A stretch of 64,000 nucleotides of DNA from Thiotrichaceae bacterium UBA4486 (GCA_002389045.1 DGNS01000015.1:183991-247990); one strand, 5' to 3'. Counted from the first letter of the stretch, positions 13,937-23,530 are shown. The notes: a model not told the origin generated them from the sequence alone. Numbers and translations are program-made.

Positions 13937-16060
13937 CTATGTGGCAGCTTCCACCTGCACCAGGTTATCGAAGAACGACGGGGCGTTGCCCATTTCGATA
14001 AACTCGGCGGAACTGGTGATGTTTACCGTGCCCTTGTTGAGTTGGCGCCAGTAACCGAGTGTGGCAACTACCACGCCGGGGTTGGTGTCGTCGGTGACAT
14101 GGGCCACGCCTTCAAATGTGCCGCGGTCGTTGAACACCTTGACGTTGTCGCCTTCTTTCACGCCTCTCGCATCGGCATCTGCCGGGTTGATTAGCACGAA
14201 CTGTGCGCCCTGCTCTTTCTGCTTGCCTTCCATGTTCGCGTAGCACGAATTCAGGAACGCGTGGCTCTTCGGTGTGACGATGTTGAGTGGATATTTCTTC
14301 GCCAGTTCCGGGTTGGTTTCCGGGCGTTCGTTCGGCGGCAGGTAATCCGGCAGTGGATCGATGTCCTGGCCCGGTTGCATGCCCTCGTACATCTGCCGGA
14401 ACGGCGGGGCGACGAAGTTCTTCGCGCCGTCGACTCGGAAGTGGCACTTGCCGGTTTCCGTCGGGAAGTTGCCTTCCTTGTGCGGGCAACGTTCGTCCTT
14501 GCTGCCAACGTTCAAGCGGGCAAAGCCGTCTTCACGCAGGGAGTCCAGCGTGATGCCTTCACAGGCCGGGGCGTCCCAGTCGATGAAGTTTTCCAGGCAT
14601 TCGGAGTCGGACCATTTCAGGCGCTCCTCGTCGTAGCCCATCTTCTCGGCCAGGCGGCGGAAGATCTCGTTGTTGGACAAACATTCGCCGGGGGCGTCGG
14701 TGCACTTGGTGTTGTAGGTCAGGTACAGGTGACCCCAGGAGAGGATGATGTCTTCCATCTCCGCGCCCATGGTCGCCGGCAACACGATGTCGGCATAGGA
14801 TGCGGTGTCGGAAATGAAATGTTCCGCCGCGACGTGGAACAGGTCTTCGCGTTCCAGGCCTTTCACCACCTTGTCGGCCTCGGGCGATTGCGTCACCGGG
14901 TTGGAGTTCCAGGTCATGATGGACTTGATCGGTGTCTTCAGTGGCAACTCACCGGTCAGGCCGCGGCCCAGTTGTAATATGTTGACCACCTGCGTGCCTT
15001 CGGGGATCCAGTCCGGGCGGCAGATGACGTCGAACTTGTAGGGATGTTCCCACACCGGGAACTGGGTAACGCCGCCGCCGACGTGACGCCAGGCGCCGGT
15101 CAGTGCCGGGATGGAGGTGACGGCACGGATGGTCTGGCCGCCGCCCTGATGGCGTTCCAGTGCCACGCCCATGCGGATGGCCGCCGGTTGTTCGGTGGCC
15201 AGTTCCTTTGCGAATTGTCGGATGTCATCGGCAGGTACGCCGGTGATGTCCTCGGCCCATTCCGGGGTGTGTTTTTTCACGTGCTCGGCCAGGTCCTCGT
15301 AGCCGACGGTGTAGTTGTCGACGTAGTCCTTATCGACAAGACCCTGTTCGATGATGCTGTGGATCACCGCCATGGCCAGTGCGCCGTCGGTGGCCGGTTT
15401 CGGGGCGATGTGCCAGTCGGCCTGCTTGGCGGTGCGCGACTTGTAGGTATCGATGACCACCACTTTCGCACCGCGTTTTTTCGCATCCATGACGATATGC
15501 CAGTGGTGCAGGTTGGTGCTCATGGAGTTACACGCCCAGATGACGATGTATTTGGAATGAATGTAGCTTTCCGGATCGACGCCGGCAGTGGGGCCGACGG
15601 TTAATAACCATGCCGTGCAGGAACCTTCACCGCAGTAGGTGCGCTCGCACACCGTGGCGCCCATGCGGTTGAAAAAGGCGTCGCCGCCGTTGAGGCCGTG
15701 CACCAGGCCCTGGTGGCCAAGGTAGCTGGCCGGCATGATGGCCTGCGGGCCGTCTTCTTCTATGATCTGTTTCCACTTCGTGGCGATGGTGTCCAGCGCC
15801 TCGTCCCAGGTGATTTGTTCGAACTGCTTCGAACCCTTGGGGCCGACCCGCTTCATGGGATGGTGGATGCGGTCGGCATGGTAGTGGCGTTTTTCGTAAT
15901 CTTTCAGTTTGACGCACAGGCCTCCGCGCGTCATGGGGTGTTCTTTATTGCCGCGAACGCCGGTCAGTTTGCCGTTCTCCACCTCGAAGACCATGGAACA
16001 GGTGTCGGGACAATCATGCGGGCAACCGCCGTGGAATTCTTCTTTGATTACTGCAGCCAT
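13937..16060 (-). CDS. Molybdopterin-dependent oxidoreductase with 4Fe-4S site
   Basis: A 707-residue enzyme of the DMSO-reductase superfamily. Cys13, Cys17, Cys21 and Cys49 (CPHDCPDTC and GGLC) bind an N-terminal 4Fe-4S cluster. The molybdopterin guanine dinucleotide domains follow, ending in a C-terminal cofactor-binding barrel (NPADADARGVKEGDNV). There is no twin-arginine signal, so it should be cytoplasmic. VCERTYCGEGS near residues 135-146 is in the region of the metal ligand. The substrate cannot be assigned; no Fe-S electron-transfer or membrane-anchor subunit is adjacent, unlike most respiratory relatives. It has its own terminator, and a repeat-rich 770-bp region lies upstream. Confidence 0.88.
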   Translation of the reverse strand: MAAVIKEEFHGGCPHDCPDTCSMVFEVENGKLTGVRGNKEHPMTRGGLCVKLKDYEKRHYHADRIHHPMKRVGPKGSKQFEQITWDEALDTIATKWKQIIEEDGPQAIMPASYLGHQGLVHGLNGGDAFFNRMGATVCERTYCGEGSCTAWLLTVGPTAGVDPESYIHSKYIVIWACNSMSTNLHHWHIVMDAKKRGAKVVVIDTYKSRTAKQADWHIAPKPATDGALAMAVIHSIIEQGLVDKDYVDNYTVGYEDLAEHVKKHTPEWAEDITGVPADDIRQFAKELATEQPAAIRMGVALERHQGGGQTIRAVTSIPALTGAWRHVGGGVTQFPVWEHPYKFDVICRPDWIPEGTQVVNILQLGRGLTGELPLKTPIKSIMTWNSNPVTQSPEADKVVKGLEREDLFHVAAEHFISDTASYADIVLPATMGAEMEDIILSWGHLYLTYNTKCTDAPGECLSNNEIFRRLAEKMGYDEERLKWSDSECLENFIDWDAPACEGITLDSLREDGFARLNVGSKDERCPHKEGNFPTETGKCHFRVDGAKNFVAPPFRQMYEGMQPGQDIDPLPDYLPPNERPETNPELAKKYPLNIVTPKSHAFLNSCYANMEGKQKEQGAQFVLINPADADARGVKEGDNVKVFNDRGTFEGVAHVTDDTNPGVVVATLGYWRQLNKGTVNITSSAEFIEMGNAPSFFDNLVQVEAAT

Positions 16061-16167
16061 CGTAAAGTCTCCTCATTCTCAGCTCATCGGTAAAGTGATG
16101 GTCTCACGACCCGAGTCGTCGGCAGGTGATTACGTCGGCTTGGTTCCGGTTGTGTTCTGCTGGTGAT

Positions 16168-16808
16168 GACTGGATTCCGGTCTCCGCCGGAATGACGTCA
16201 AAGAACACCGGGTTGACGTCAAAGAACTTGCCTGCCGAACTCTCGACCCTGAGACCTGTTCTTTGAAATAGTTATGGGCCCTAGACTAGTCCTTTTTGGG
16301 ATAAAGGTCGACAGACATTGGCGGGAAAAACGCTTGTTTGACTGGATTCCCGCCTTCGCGGGAATGACGAATGGGGAGATTTCAAAGTCGGATGTCGTCA
16401 TGCCAGACTCGTTCTGGCATCCAGTCAATTCATGTCACTCTCGCAGAGTCGCAAAGCCCGCCAAGTAACCATTTCATCTACTTCGCGCCTTGGCGCCTTG
16501 GCGAGAATACCGTTATTGAAAGGTGTTTCGTCTATCGGGTAAGACTGGATTCCGTGTGTGCGAAGCCTGCCCTTGGGGTGCAAGCCCGGAATGACGAATG
16601 GGGAGATTTCAAAGTCGGATGTCGTCATGCCAGACTCGTTCTGGCATCCAGTGAAAGAATGCCCGCCGCAGGCGGGACTTGTAATACTGGATTCCCGCCT
16701 TCGCGGGAATGACGAAGGTTTGTCATTTCGAGCGCAGCGAGAAATCTGGTCTGTCCGTGCCAGATCCCTCACCAGCTCCCTCGCTACGCTTCGGGACAAG
16801 GCTCGGGA
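16168..16808. repeat. Cluster of dispersed palindromic repeats in a gene-free region
   Basis: The 772-bp stretch between the molybdopterin gene and purE carries no gene but at least four copies of an actggattccc...gggaatgacg element (16168-16197, 16340-16369, 16543-16596, 16685-16714). It also holds a gtcatttcgagcgcagcgag element near 16722 and a ctcgctacgcttcggg element near 16780 that recurs at 55.4 kb. Such ATTCCC/GGGAAT palindromes are widespread repeats of proteobacteria. Apparent short reading frames across them are not genes. Confidence 0.85.
16361..16425. repeat. Exact 65-bp direct repeat, first copy (second at 16588-16652)
   Basis: The two copies are identical over 65 bp, from the ggaatgacgaatgggg end of one palindrome into tgccagactcgttctggca, itself a palindrome. 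Offset is 227 bp, same orientation. Exact identity points to a recent duplication inside the repeat cluster. Confidence 0.9.
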
Positions 16809-16832
16809 TGACAGTTGAGGCGAATGACCGGT

Positions 16833-17363
16833 TCAGCCGTCCTTGCTCACGCTACCCGGCTTTTTCAGCTTGCGGGTTTTCTTGCGCGATTCGGCGGACA
16901 TCTCGTCCTTGTAGGCGCTGAGCTTGTCCTGCAGTTTTTTATCGTTGGTAGCGAGGATCTCCGCGGCCAGCAGCCCGGCGTTCTTGCCGCCGCCGATGGC
17001 GACGGTCGCAACCGGAACGCCGCCCGGCATCTGGGCGATGGAAAGCAGCGAATCGAGACCTTTCAACGCCTTGCTTTCAATGGGCACACCGATCACCGGC
17101 AGCACGGTGTGGCTGGCGACCATGCCCGGCAGGTGCGCGGCGCCGCCGGCACCGGCGATGATGACTTTCAATCCCTTCTTTAATGCACCGCGTGCGTAGC
17201 GGCTCATGTCCATGGGCGTGCGGTGGGCGGAAACCACTTTTACCTCGTGCGGGATGTTGAACTGCTCGCAGACTTTCGCGGCCTGTTCCATGGTCGGCCA
17301 GTCGGAGTCCGAGCCCATGATGATGCCGACAAGAGGCGTTTTCTTACTGGTTGCCATATTCAT
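16833..17363 (-). CDS. purE: N5-carboxyaminoimidazole ribonucleotide mutase
   Basis: A 176-residue class I PurE. The family motif GIIMGSDSDWPTM opens the protein, the SAHRTP motif follows, and the conserved IAGAGGAAHLPGM loop is present. It converts N5-CAIR, made by PurK, to CAIR in purine synthesis. A Lys/Arg-rich C-terminal tail of about 20 residues is an extension beyond the usual length. Its start codon overlaps the purK stop (TAATG), so the pair is translationally coupled. Confidence 0.96.
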   Translation of the reverse strand: MNMATSKKTPLVGIIMGSDSDWPTMEQAAKVCEQFNIPHEVKVVSAHRTPMDMSRYARGALKKGLKVIIAGAGGAAHLPGMVASHTVLPVIGVPIESKALKGLDSLLSIAQMPGGVPVATVAIGGGKNAGLLAAEILATNDKKLQDKLSAYKDEMSAESRKKTRKLKKPGSVSKDG

Positions 17364-18559
17364 TAGTCCCCGAACTGTATCAGGCCGGCGGCGCGGGTGG
17401 CGAGACTTTCCGCCGTGCCGAGATCATCGGCCGTGACGGTGAGGTGGCCCATCTTGCGGCCGGGGCGGCTTTCGCTTTTACCGTATATGTGCACGTGCGT
17501 GCCCGGGATCTCCAGGGCCTTGTCGATGCCGTGCGGCGTACCGCTGCCGCTGCCCTCGCCGAGCAGGTTGACCATGACGGCGGCCGGGGTTTTCATCTGG
17601 GACGAACCCAGTGGCCAGCCGAGTACGGCGCGGACGTGATTTTCAAACTGCGAACAGTCGCAGGCCTCGATGGTGTAATGGCCGGAGTTATGCACGCGCG
17701 GCGCCATTTCGTTCAACAGGATTTCATTGTTGTCAGTTAAAAACATTTCCACGCCAATGGTACCGGTGCCATCGATGGCTTCCACGGCGCGAATGGCAAA
17801 GTCGCGTGCGGCGTCCTGCAGTTCCTGCGGTATCGCGGCGGGCGCGCGCACGATGTGGCAGATGTGATCTTTCTGGATGGATTCCACCACCGGGTAGGTG
17901 GCGGTCTCGCCCGTGCGTGAACGGGTCACCATGATGGCCAGTTCCATGGTGAAGGGACAAAACGCCTCGACGTATAAATCGCGGTTATCGCCGTCGAGCT
18001 TGTCCCAGGCCGCATCGATATCGGCGACGCCGTTGAGGGTGGCATTGCCCTTGCCGTCATAAGCGTTGCGGCGTGCTTTCAACACCAGCGGCCAGCCGAA
18101 GTCAGCGGCGATGGTTTCGATCTCGGTGCGGTTCGTGACACTGCGGAATTGCGGCATGGGCAGACCGGCGGCGGACAGGGTTTGTTTCTGGATCAGCTTG
18201 TCCTGCACCAGGCCGATGGATTTCGAGGACGGGTACAACGCGTGCCCGGCGTCTTCCAGTCTGGCCAGGGCGTGGGCATCGACGAACTCGTTTTCCAGTG
18301 TCAGGTAGTCCACAACCACGGCCAGTTTCAGCAGTTCGTCGGGATCGTTCCAGTCACCGGTTAGCGCCGTGCTGGCCAGTGGTGCGGCGGGACAATCGGC
18401 GCTTTTTTCAATAAGGCTGACATCGCAGCCGAGTTGCCGGGCCGACACGGCGGTCATCTTGGCGAGCTGGCCGCCGCCGATGATGCCGATGCGCGGGCAC
18501 ACGGCAGGTCTGGCTACTGCCCCGGGTGATTCGATGATTGTCGGTGATGTGCTGTTCAT
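17363..18559 (-). CDS. purK: N5-carboxyaminoimidazole ribonucleotide synthase
   Basis: A 398-residue ATP-grasp enzyme with the PurK opening RIGIIGGGQLAKM near residue 24. The purine-carboxylase core includes VLKARRNAYDGKGN and EMAPRVHNSGHYTIE. It makes N5-CAIR from AIR, ATP and bicarbonate for PurE, whose gene follows with a 1-bp overlap. A GTG at 18610 would add 17 residues unlike the family, so the ATG at 18559 is preferred; even so, the 20 or so residues before the core are extra. Confidence 0.94.
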   Translation of the reverse strand: MNSTSPTIIESPGAVARPAVCPRIGIIGGGQLAKMTAVSARQLGCDVSLIEKSADCPAAPLASTALTGDWNDPDELLKLAVVVDYLTLENEFVDAHALARLEDAGHALYPSSKSIGLVQDKLIQKQTLSAAGLPMPQFRSVTNRTEIETIAADFGWPLVLKARRNAYDGKGNATLNGVADIDAAWDKLDGDNRDLYVEAFCPFTMELAIMVTRSRTGETATYPVVESIQKDHICHIVRAPAAIPQELQDAARDFAIRAVEAIDGTGTIGVEMFLTDNNEILLNEMAPRVHNSGHYTIEACDCSQFENHVRAVLGWPLGSSQMKTPAAVMVNLLGEGSGSGTPHGIDKALEIPGTHVHIYGKSESRPGRKMGHLTVTADDLGTAESLATRAAGLIQFGD

Positions 18560-18654
18560 GGTTGATGCTAATCTGACAGCCGTTGGCCGGAAAACCGGCG
18601 ATTTTAGCACATTGGTGGCTGATTACAGGTGCGTAAAGGCGCTTTTTTGACAGG

Positions 18655-18679
18655 ATTTCAGCTTGCCCCGCGCTGAAAT
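18655..18679. repeat. Inverted repeat ATTTCAGC/GCTGAAAT
   Basis: Perfect 8-bp arms with a 9-bp GC-rich loop lie between purK and the downstream GGDEF gene. It has the look of the dispersed palindromes at 16.2-16.8 kb and has no T-run. Confidence 0.5.
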
Positions 18680-18717
18680 GACATCAAAAAGTGGGTTCAG
18701 ATCTGACTTATCCCCGC

Positions 18718-20256
18718 TCAGGCGGCGCTGGTGGTGGCTTCGAGCTCCGAGACGCACCTGTTGCGGCCCATGTTCTTGGCTGAATAAAGGGCCATGTCGG
18801 CGCGGTGGAAGACCTCATCGGCGTGTTCATTCATCTTGAATTCGGCGTAACCAATGGAAATGGTAATGGGTACGGACTGGTTATGATGATGGAAATTGCA
18901 ACGCTCGACCACGTGGCGCAGGTTCTCGACGGCGATGGCGGCTTCCTCACCGTCGGTTTCCGGCAGTAGCAGCGCAAATTCCTCGCCACCGTAGCGGGCC
19001 AGGAAATCCGCTTCGCGGACGTTTTCATTGCACACCGTGGCCACGGCCTTGAGGACCTTGTCGCCGGCCTTGTGACCGAACCGATCATTGACCTTCTTGA
19101 AATCATCGATGTCGATCAGGGCCAGGGTCAGGGGTTGACGGTAACGCTGGCTGCGTGCGATTTCCTTTTTCAATTGTTCATCGTAGGCGAGTCGGTTCGG
19201 AATGCCGGTGAGGGCGTCACGGTGGGCATTGAGGTGTACCTCGTTGAGTTTTTCCTTGAGGTTGAGGCTCTCGGATTCCATTTCCTGCAACCGGTGTTTC
19301 AACTGCGCAGCCCGCTGGTCGGCGGCCTCCTGGCGCTGGCGTTCGGTAGTCAGATGCTCATCGAGCGCGGTTTCGAGTTTCGCCATCTGCGCATCGACGC
19401 AGGCTTTCAGTTCATCCAGGCTCTGCGCCTCATCCATTTTCTGATGCAATAAATCGTTTTGTTGGTGGAAATCCCTGTTCAGGGCTTCAGCCTCCATGCA
19501 GGAGATCCCCTGCTCCCGTTGTGTGGCTTCCAGGTGCCGGTACAGTGCACTCAACTGGGCAATAAGCTTGTTCAGATAACGCTGGATGTCATCCAGTTCC
19601 TTTTGTAATTGCTCGTGTACGCCGTTGATGATACTGGTGATCTTCTGGTTGACCGACTTCATGGAGCTGATCTGGTTGAGGCTGATTTGTTCACGAACAC
19701 GATTCAGCTCCTGCATGGCTTCCCTGGGCAGCACCAGATGTTCGAGCAGGTTGATCAGGTATTTGTTGCTGTCCTCATCCGTTTGCCGCGCTGTGCATAT
19801 CAGTTTGACGGTTTTATCTATCAGCTCCAGGTATTGCTGTTGCTGCTGGTTTTTTTGCGCCTGTTCACGGATAGACAGGATTTCATCATTCAGGTCATCC
19901 GGCAATGACAGCCGGTTGAGGAATTCGGGAAAATAATCGGTGGTTTTTGAGTTCGCTGAGGTAAAACCCGCACGAAGTTTCTCTGAACGTGTGAGGATGA
20001 CCTCAACGGATTTCTCGATGATGATACGGCGTTCATCTTCGCTGCCGGCATGACGCAGGTTGTTTTTCAGTTTGGCGATTTCATCGTCAATATCAGGATC
20101 GATGCCGGCAAATGAAAACACCAGTTTGAGGATGGTTTTTTTCAACTGGTTATGAATCCTGTTCAACTCTGTATCCCGTCTAGATGATTGAATGAGGTTG
20201 TCCCGTGCCGGGCTGTTCTCCGGCGCGCCCTCCGCGTTGCCGGCGTTACCGGACAT
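18718..20256 (-). CDS. GGDEF-domain diguanylate cyclase, paralogue 1
   Basis: A 512-residue protein. The C-terminal GGDEF domain (about the last 165 residues) has the active-site RYGGEEF and, five residues before it, the product-inhibition I-site R-E-A-D. It opens with DALTGIPNRLAYDEQL, so it should make cyclic di-GMP and be feedback-inhibited. The N-terminal 340 residues are helical and coiled-coil rich with no membrane segment or known sensor. The start at 20256 (AGGGGA 8 bp upstream) is preferred over 20280. The next gene upstream encodes a protein with the same architecture, so this is a tandem duplication. Confidence 0.9.
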   Translation of the reverse strand: MSGNAGNAEGAPENSPARDNLIQSSRRDTELNRIHNQLKKTILKLVFSFAGIDPDIDDEIAKLKNNLRHAGSEDERRIIIEKSVEVILTRSEKLRAGFTSANSKTTDYFPEFLNRLSLPDDLNDEILSIREQAQKNQQQQQYLELIDKTVKLICTARQTDEDSNKYLINLLEHLVLPREAMQELNRVREQISLNQISSMKSVNQKITSIINGVHEQLQKELDDIQRYLNKLIAQLSALYRHLEATQREQGISCMEAEALNRDFHQQNDLLHQKMDEAQSLDELKACVDAQMAKLETALDEHLTTERQRQEAADQRAAQLKHRLQEMESESLNLKEKLNEVHLNAHRDALTGIPNRLAYDEQLKKEIARSQRYRQPLTLALIDIDDFKKVNDRFGHKAGDKVLKAVATVCNENVREADFLARYGGEEFALLLPETDGEEAAIAVENLRHVVERCNFHHHNQSVPITISIGYAEFKMNEHADEVFHRADMALYSAKNMGRNRCVSELEATTSAA

Positions 20257-20480
20257 GGCGGCTTCCCCTGGCGACTGCATCGAATCCGTTGATTCCTTTT
20301 CTCATAATCAACATAAATTCCATTCGTATTTGAAAAATGACTTACCGGGGATTGCCGCGCCTTACAGCATTATTCCGGGCGCGGAATCCCATTCACAACA
20401 GGGTATCGACAGCCGGTGTAAAACCTTGAGTGTTGTGCGTCAGTTTGGAAAGCTGCCCGGGCGGGACGGTCTGGTGGCAA

Positions 20481-22007
20481 TCAGGCTGCTGATTGCAGGC
20501 ACTGTTCGGTCTTGCAGCGGTTGCGGCCGTCGCTTTTGGCAGCGTAAAGCGCCTCATCCGCGCGCTTGAATACCGTTTCAGTGCTGTCTTCCCCACGAAA
20601 TTCGGCCATGCCGATGGATATGGTGATGGGCACGGACTGGTCGCTGTAGTGAAAATGACACTCCTCGATGATGCCGCGCAGGTTTTCAAGGGCCTTCAGC
20701 GCCTGGTCGAGCCGGGTATCAGGGAGCAGCAGCACAAATTCCTCGCCACCGAATCGGGCGAGAAAATCCGCGCTGCGGATGTTGTTGCCACAGACCTCGG
20801 CAACGGCTTTCAGAACCTTGTCGCCGGCCTTGTGCCCCCAGGTGTCATTAACACTCTTGAAATGATCGATGTCCAGCACCGCCAGTGTCAGCGGGTACTG
20901 GTTGCGCCGGTAACGCTGCACTTCGTCCGCGAAGCGTTCATTGAAAGCCAGGCGGTTGGGCAGCCCGGTGAGGACATCGTGCATGGCCTCTTTTCTGGCG
21001 GTGACGAGTTTTTTTTCCAGGGTGTTGCAGTGTTTCTGCATGCCGGTGAGTTCGCGGCGCATGGCCATGAGGCGTTGTTCCGATTTGGCATGCTGCCGTG
21101 ACTCCATTTCGATGTGGGCCTTGAGGTTTTCATTCACCGTGCTGATATGGGCGTTGACGCAGGTCTTGATCTCCTCGATATCGCTGGTCGAATCGATCTT
21201 CATTTGCAGTGATTCGTTGCGCACCAGAAAGTCCTTTTTCAGGTTCCTGGAATCGGTGAAGGCCTGTTTGTGGTCGTTGATACTGCCGGTGATGTAAGAG
21301 TTGAGTTCACCCAGCTGGCCGATGACGCCGGAAATATACTGGCGAATATCACGAAACTCGTGCTGCAGTTTTTCGCTGCTCTGATTGATGATTTCCGAGA
21401 TGTTTTTAACCAGGCTGACCAGGCCGGCGCTATCCTTGCTGCGATGGATTTTTTGCTTGATGTTTTCGAGTTCGCCGGCGGCTTCGGCGGGTAGACGGAT
21501 ATATTCGATCAGGTTCAGCACCAGTTCCCGGTTACAGGAACGCCCGGATTCGGAGCCGGCCGTTAACAGGTGGATGGTTTCATTGACAATTTCCAGGTGA
21601 TCCTGCTGCGCCTTTATGCTGCGGACACGGTCCTTGAGCCTGATGAATTCATCGGCCTGTTCGTGACTGAGCGCCAGCTTGCTGATCAGTTCCAGGAACA
21701 ACTCCGGTTTATCACTTGTGTCCTGTTTGCGCGCCAGGTCGCGGGCGTCTGTGTAGTCGAGGACGTCATTGATGGCCTCCTCTATCAGTGTGTCGCGCTG
21801 TTCCTCGCTGCCGGCATTGCGAATCGACGTTTTGAAGGTCTTGATGATGTTGTCGAGCTCTTCGCTTTCACCCAGATGGGAGAAGATCAGTTTCAGGATA
21901 TTCTTATTCAGGCGGGTGCGTGTTTCCCGCCACTGCTCTTCCATATCGCCGGAATGCCCGGTTTTGGACTGTCCACGGTGCTGATCTGGTTTACGGTTGT
22001 CTGACAT
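20481..22007 (-). CDS. GGDEF-domain diguanylate cyclase, paralogue 2
   Basis: A 508-residue protein with the same plan as the neighbouring cyclase: a helical N-terminal region and a C-terminal GGDEF domain. It carries RFGGEEF, the I-site R-S-A-D five residues ahead, and DVLTGLPNRLAFNERF at the domain start. Both catalytic and inhibitory sites are intact. The N-terminal region matches the paralogue only in broad features (SEEQRDTLIEE against SEDERRIIIEK), so the pair has diverged in what it senses. The start at 22007 has GGGAA 7 bp upstream. A 225-bp gap separates the pair. Confidence 0.9.
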   Translation of the reverse strand: MSDNRKPDQHRGQSKTGHSGDMEEQWRETRTRLNKNILKLIFSHLGESEELDNIIKTFKTSIRNAGSEEQRDTLIEEAINDVLDYTDARDLARKQDTSDKPELFLELISKLALSHEQADEFIRLKDRVRSIKAQQDHLEIVNETIHLLTAGSESGRSCNRELVLNLIEYIRLPAEAAGELENIKQKIHRSKDSAGLVSLVKNISEIINQSSEKLQHEFRDIRQYISGVIGQLGELNSYITGSINDHKQAFTDSRNLKKDFLVRNESLQMKIDSTSDIEEIKTCVNAHISTVNENLKAHIEMESRQHAKSEQRLMAMRRELTGMQKHCNTLEKKLVTARKEAMHDVLTGLPNRLAFNERFADEVQRYRRNQYPLTLAVLDIDHFKSVNDTWGHKAGDKVLKAVAEVCGNNIRSADFLARFGGEEFVLLLPDTRLDQALKALENLRGIIEECHFHYSDQSVPITISIGMAEFRGEDSTETVFKRADEALYAAKSDGRNRCKTEQCLQSAA

Positions 22008-22129
22008 GAGTTTCCCGGGTCCTGGTTCCTGCACCGGCGGGATCACCTGGTACGCCGACGCGGCAGCGTCGGTTCAGGCATGAACGAGAATACCCCGGGC
22101 TATAAATCCGGGGCGGGTGTGAAAACCGA

Positions 22130-22738
22130 CTACTGTGCAGATTCCTTATCGACCAGGGCGTTGGTGGCCTTTAGCATGTTTTCAAAGCTGCCGGCGATGG
22201 AAGGGCCGGTGAGGTACTTGCCATTGATGATGATGGAAGGCACGCCGCGGATCTGGTAGCGGCGGCCCATGAGCAGGGCTTTTTTGATCTTGTCATTGAC
22301 GGCGTCGGACTCATAGGCCCGATCGAAGGCGCTTTCATCGATTCCGTTATCGGAGAACAGTTTTCGTAATTCGGCCTGGCTGCCCAGTCGCTGGCCTTTT
22401 TTATGGATGGCGTCAAACATGGGCTGGTGGACGCTATCCAGCACACCCAGTTCCAGTGCGGTGTAGTAGGCGCGGGCATGAGGAATCCAGGATTCCCTGA
22501 AAATGCCGGGCATGCGTTTGAATTCCACCTGCTCGGGTTTGTTTCTGATCCATTCCTCAAGGTGCGGTTCGAAGTCGTAGCAGTGCGGACAACCGTACCA
22601 GAACACTTCCAGGACCTCGATCTTGCCAGGGGCGACATCCGTGGGTTGCGGGGTGTCCAGGGTGACGTAGGTATCGGCGGCGAGTGCCGGCGCGCCGAGC
22701 AACAGCAGGAAGGTAAAAAACAGCTTCTTCAATAACAT
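22130..22738 (-). CDS. dsbA: Thiol:disulfide interchange protein DsbA
   Basis: A 202-residue periplasmic oxidoreductase: signal peptide with cleavage near APALA-AD, then the thioredoxin-fold active site Cys50-Pro-His-Cys53 in FWYGCPHCYDFEP. The cis-proline loop is at RGVPSIIINGKY. It oxidises cysteine pairs in secreted proteins and is recycled by DsbB. It lies next to the cytochrome c4 gene and engB, a layout also known from Pseudomonas. Confidence 0.95.
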   Translation of the reverse strand: MLLKKLFFTFLLLLGAPALAADTYVTLDTPQPTDVAPGKIEVLEVFWYGCPHCYDFEPHLEEWIRNKPEQVEFKRMPGIFRESWIPHARAYYTALELGVLDSVHQPMFDAIHKKGQRLGSQAELRKLFSDNGIDESAFDRAYESDAVNDKIKKALLMGRRYQIRGVPSIIINGKYLTGPSIAGSFENMLKATNALVDKESAQ

Positions 22739-22930
22739 GGTTCTAATCCTTGGTAAATTATGTGTTCGCTGACCGGATACGGGTGTTCATGTCGCAGGAG
22801 TTGCCTGTATGGCGGTGTTGCGCCTGGGCCCGCTTTGCATGCATTAATTGATTCGCCCGCATTGATATGGTTTCACTGCCGCGGCCGGTGCGTGCATTTT
22901 GTCACAGTAATGACGGGACCGTAGCAGTGA

Positions 22931-23530
22931 TTAATGCAAGCCCTGGACGTATTCGGAGACCGCCTTGATTTCCTCGGCGCTCATTTTGTTGGCGATGGTC
23001 CGCATGATCATGTTAACCCGTGTGCCGGCGCGGTAGGCATTCAACTGGGTCTCGACGTATGCGGCATGCTGACCGCTGAGCGCCGGGTACTGTGCGGGTG
23101 CATTACCTTCACCGGCGGGACCGTGGCAGGCCATGCAAGCCGGGACTCCGGTGTCCGCGTTGCCCGCCCGGTAGACTTTTTCGCCGCTGACGACATATTC
23201 AGGCGGGGTCTGGCCGATACGGCCCTTGCGCGTACTGTACCAGGCGGCGAGATCCTCGATATCCTGGTCACTGAGATTGGCAGCCATGGGTGACATCTGT
23301 GCATTCTCGCGTTCGCCGTTTCTGAAAAAATGCAATTGTGAGATCAGGTACCCTTCTCCCTGTCCGGCCAGATTGGGCCAGACCGGGTTGCTGCTGTTGC
23401 CATCGGCGCCGTGGCAGGCCGCACAGACCTGTGACTTCTGCTCACCGGCCTTGATATCTCCGGCAGCGAGGCCGGTACGAATCGACAGTATTAAAAAAAA
23501 GGCACACAAAAATAACAGGACTCGCTTCAT
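22931..23530 (-). CDS. Diheme cytochrome c4
   Basis: A 199-residue periplasmic protein with a signal peptide ending near GLAAG and two heme c sites, CAACH (36-40) and CMACH (132-136). These lie in two similar class I cytochrome halves, each with a distal Met (MSPMAANLSD in the first half, MIMRTIANKMS in the second). It carries electrons to terminal oxidases. It is divergent from engB, with 226 bp between them. Confidence 0.92.
   Translation of the reverse strand: MKRVLLFLCAFFLILSIRTGLAAGDIKAGEQKSQVCAACHGADGNSSNPVWPNLAGQGEGYLISQLHFFRNGERENAQMSPMAANLSDQDIEDLAAWYSTRKGRIGQTPPEYVVSGEKVYRAGNADTGVPACMACHGPAGEGNAPAQYPALSGQHAAYVETQLNAYRAGTRVNMIMRTIANKMSAEEIKAVSEYVQGLH

Noticed and set aside
14261..14977. 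Plus-strand open frames of 180-240 codons opposite the molybdopterin gene
   Set aside because: They follow from codon bias of the real gene on the other strand and show no motifs.
16168..16808. Possible CRISPR-like array upstream of purE
   Set aside because: Repeats differ in length, are palindromic and separated by irregular spacers, and no cas gene is near. They match dispersed proteobacterial palindromes.
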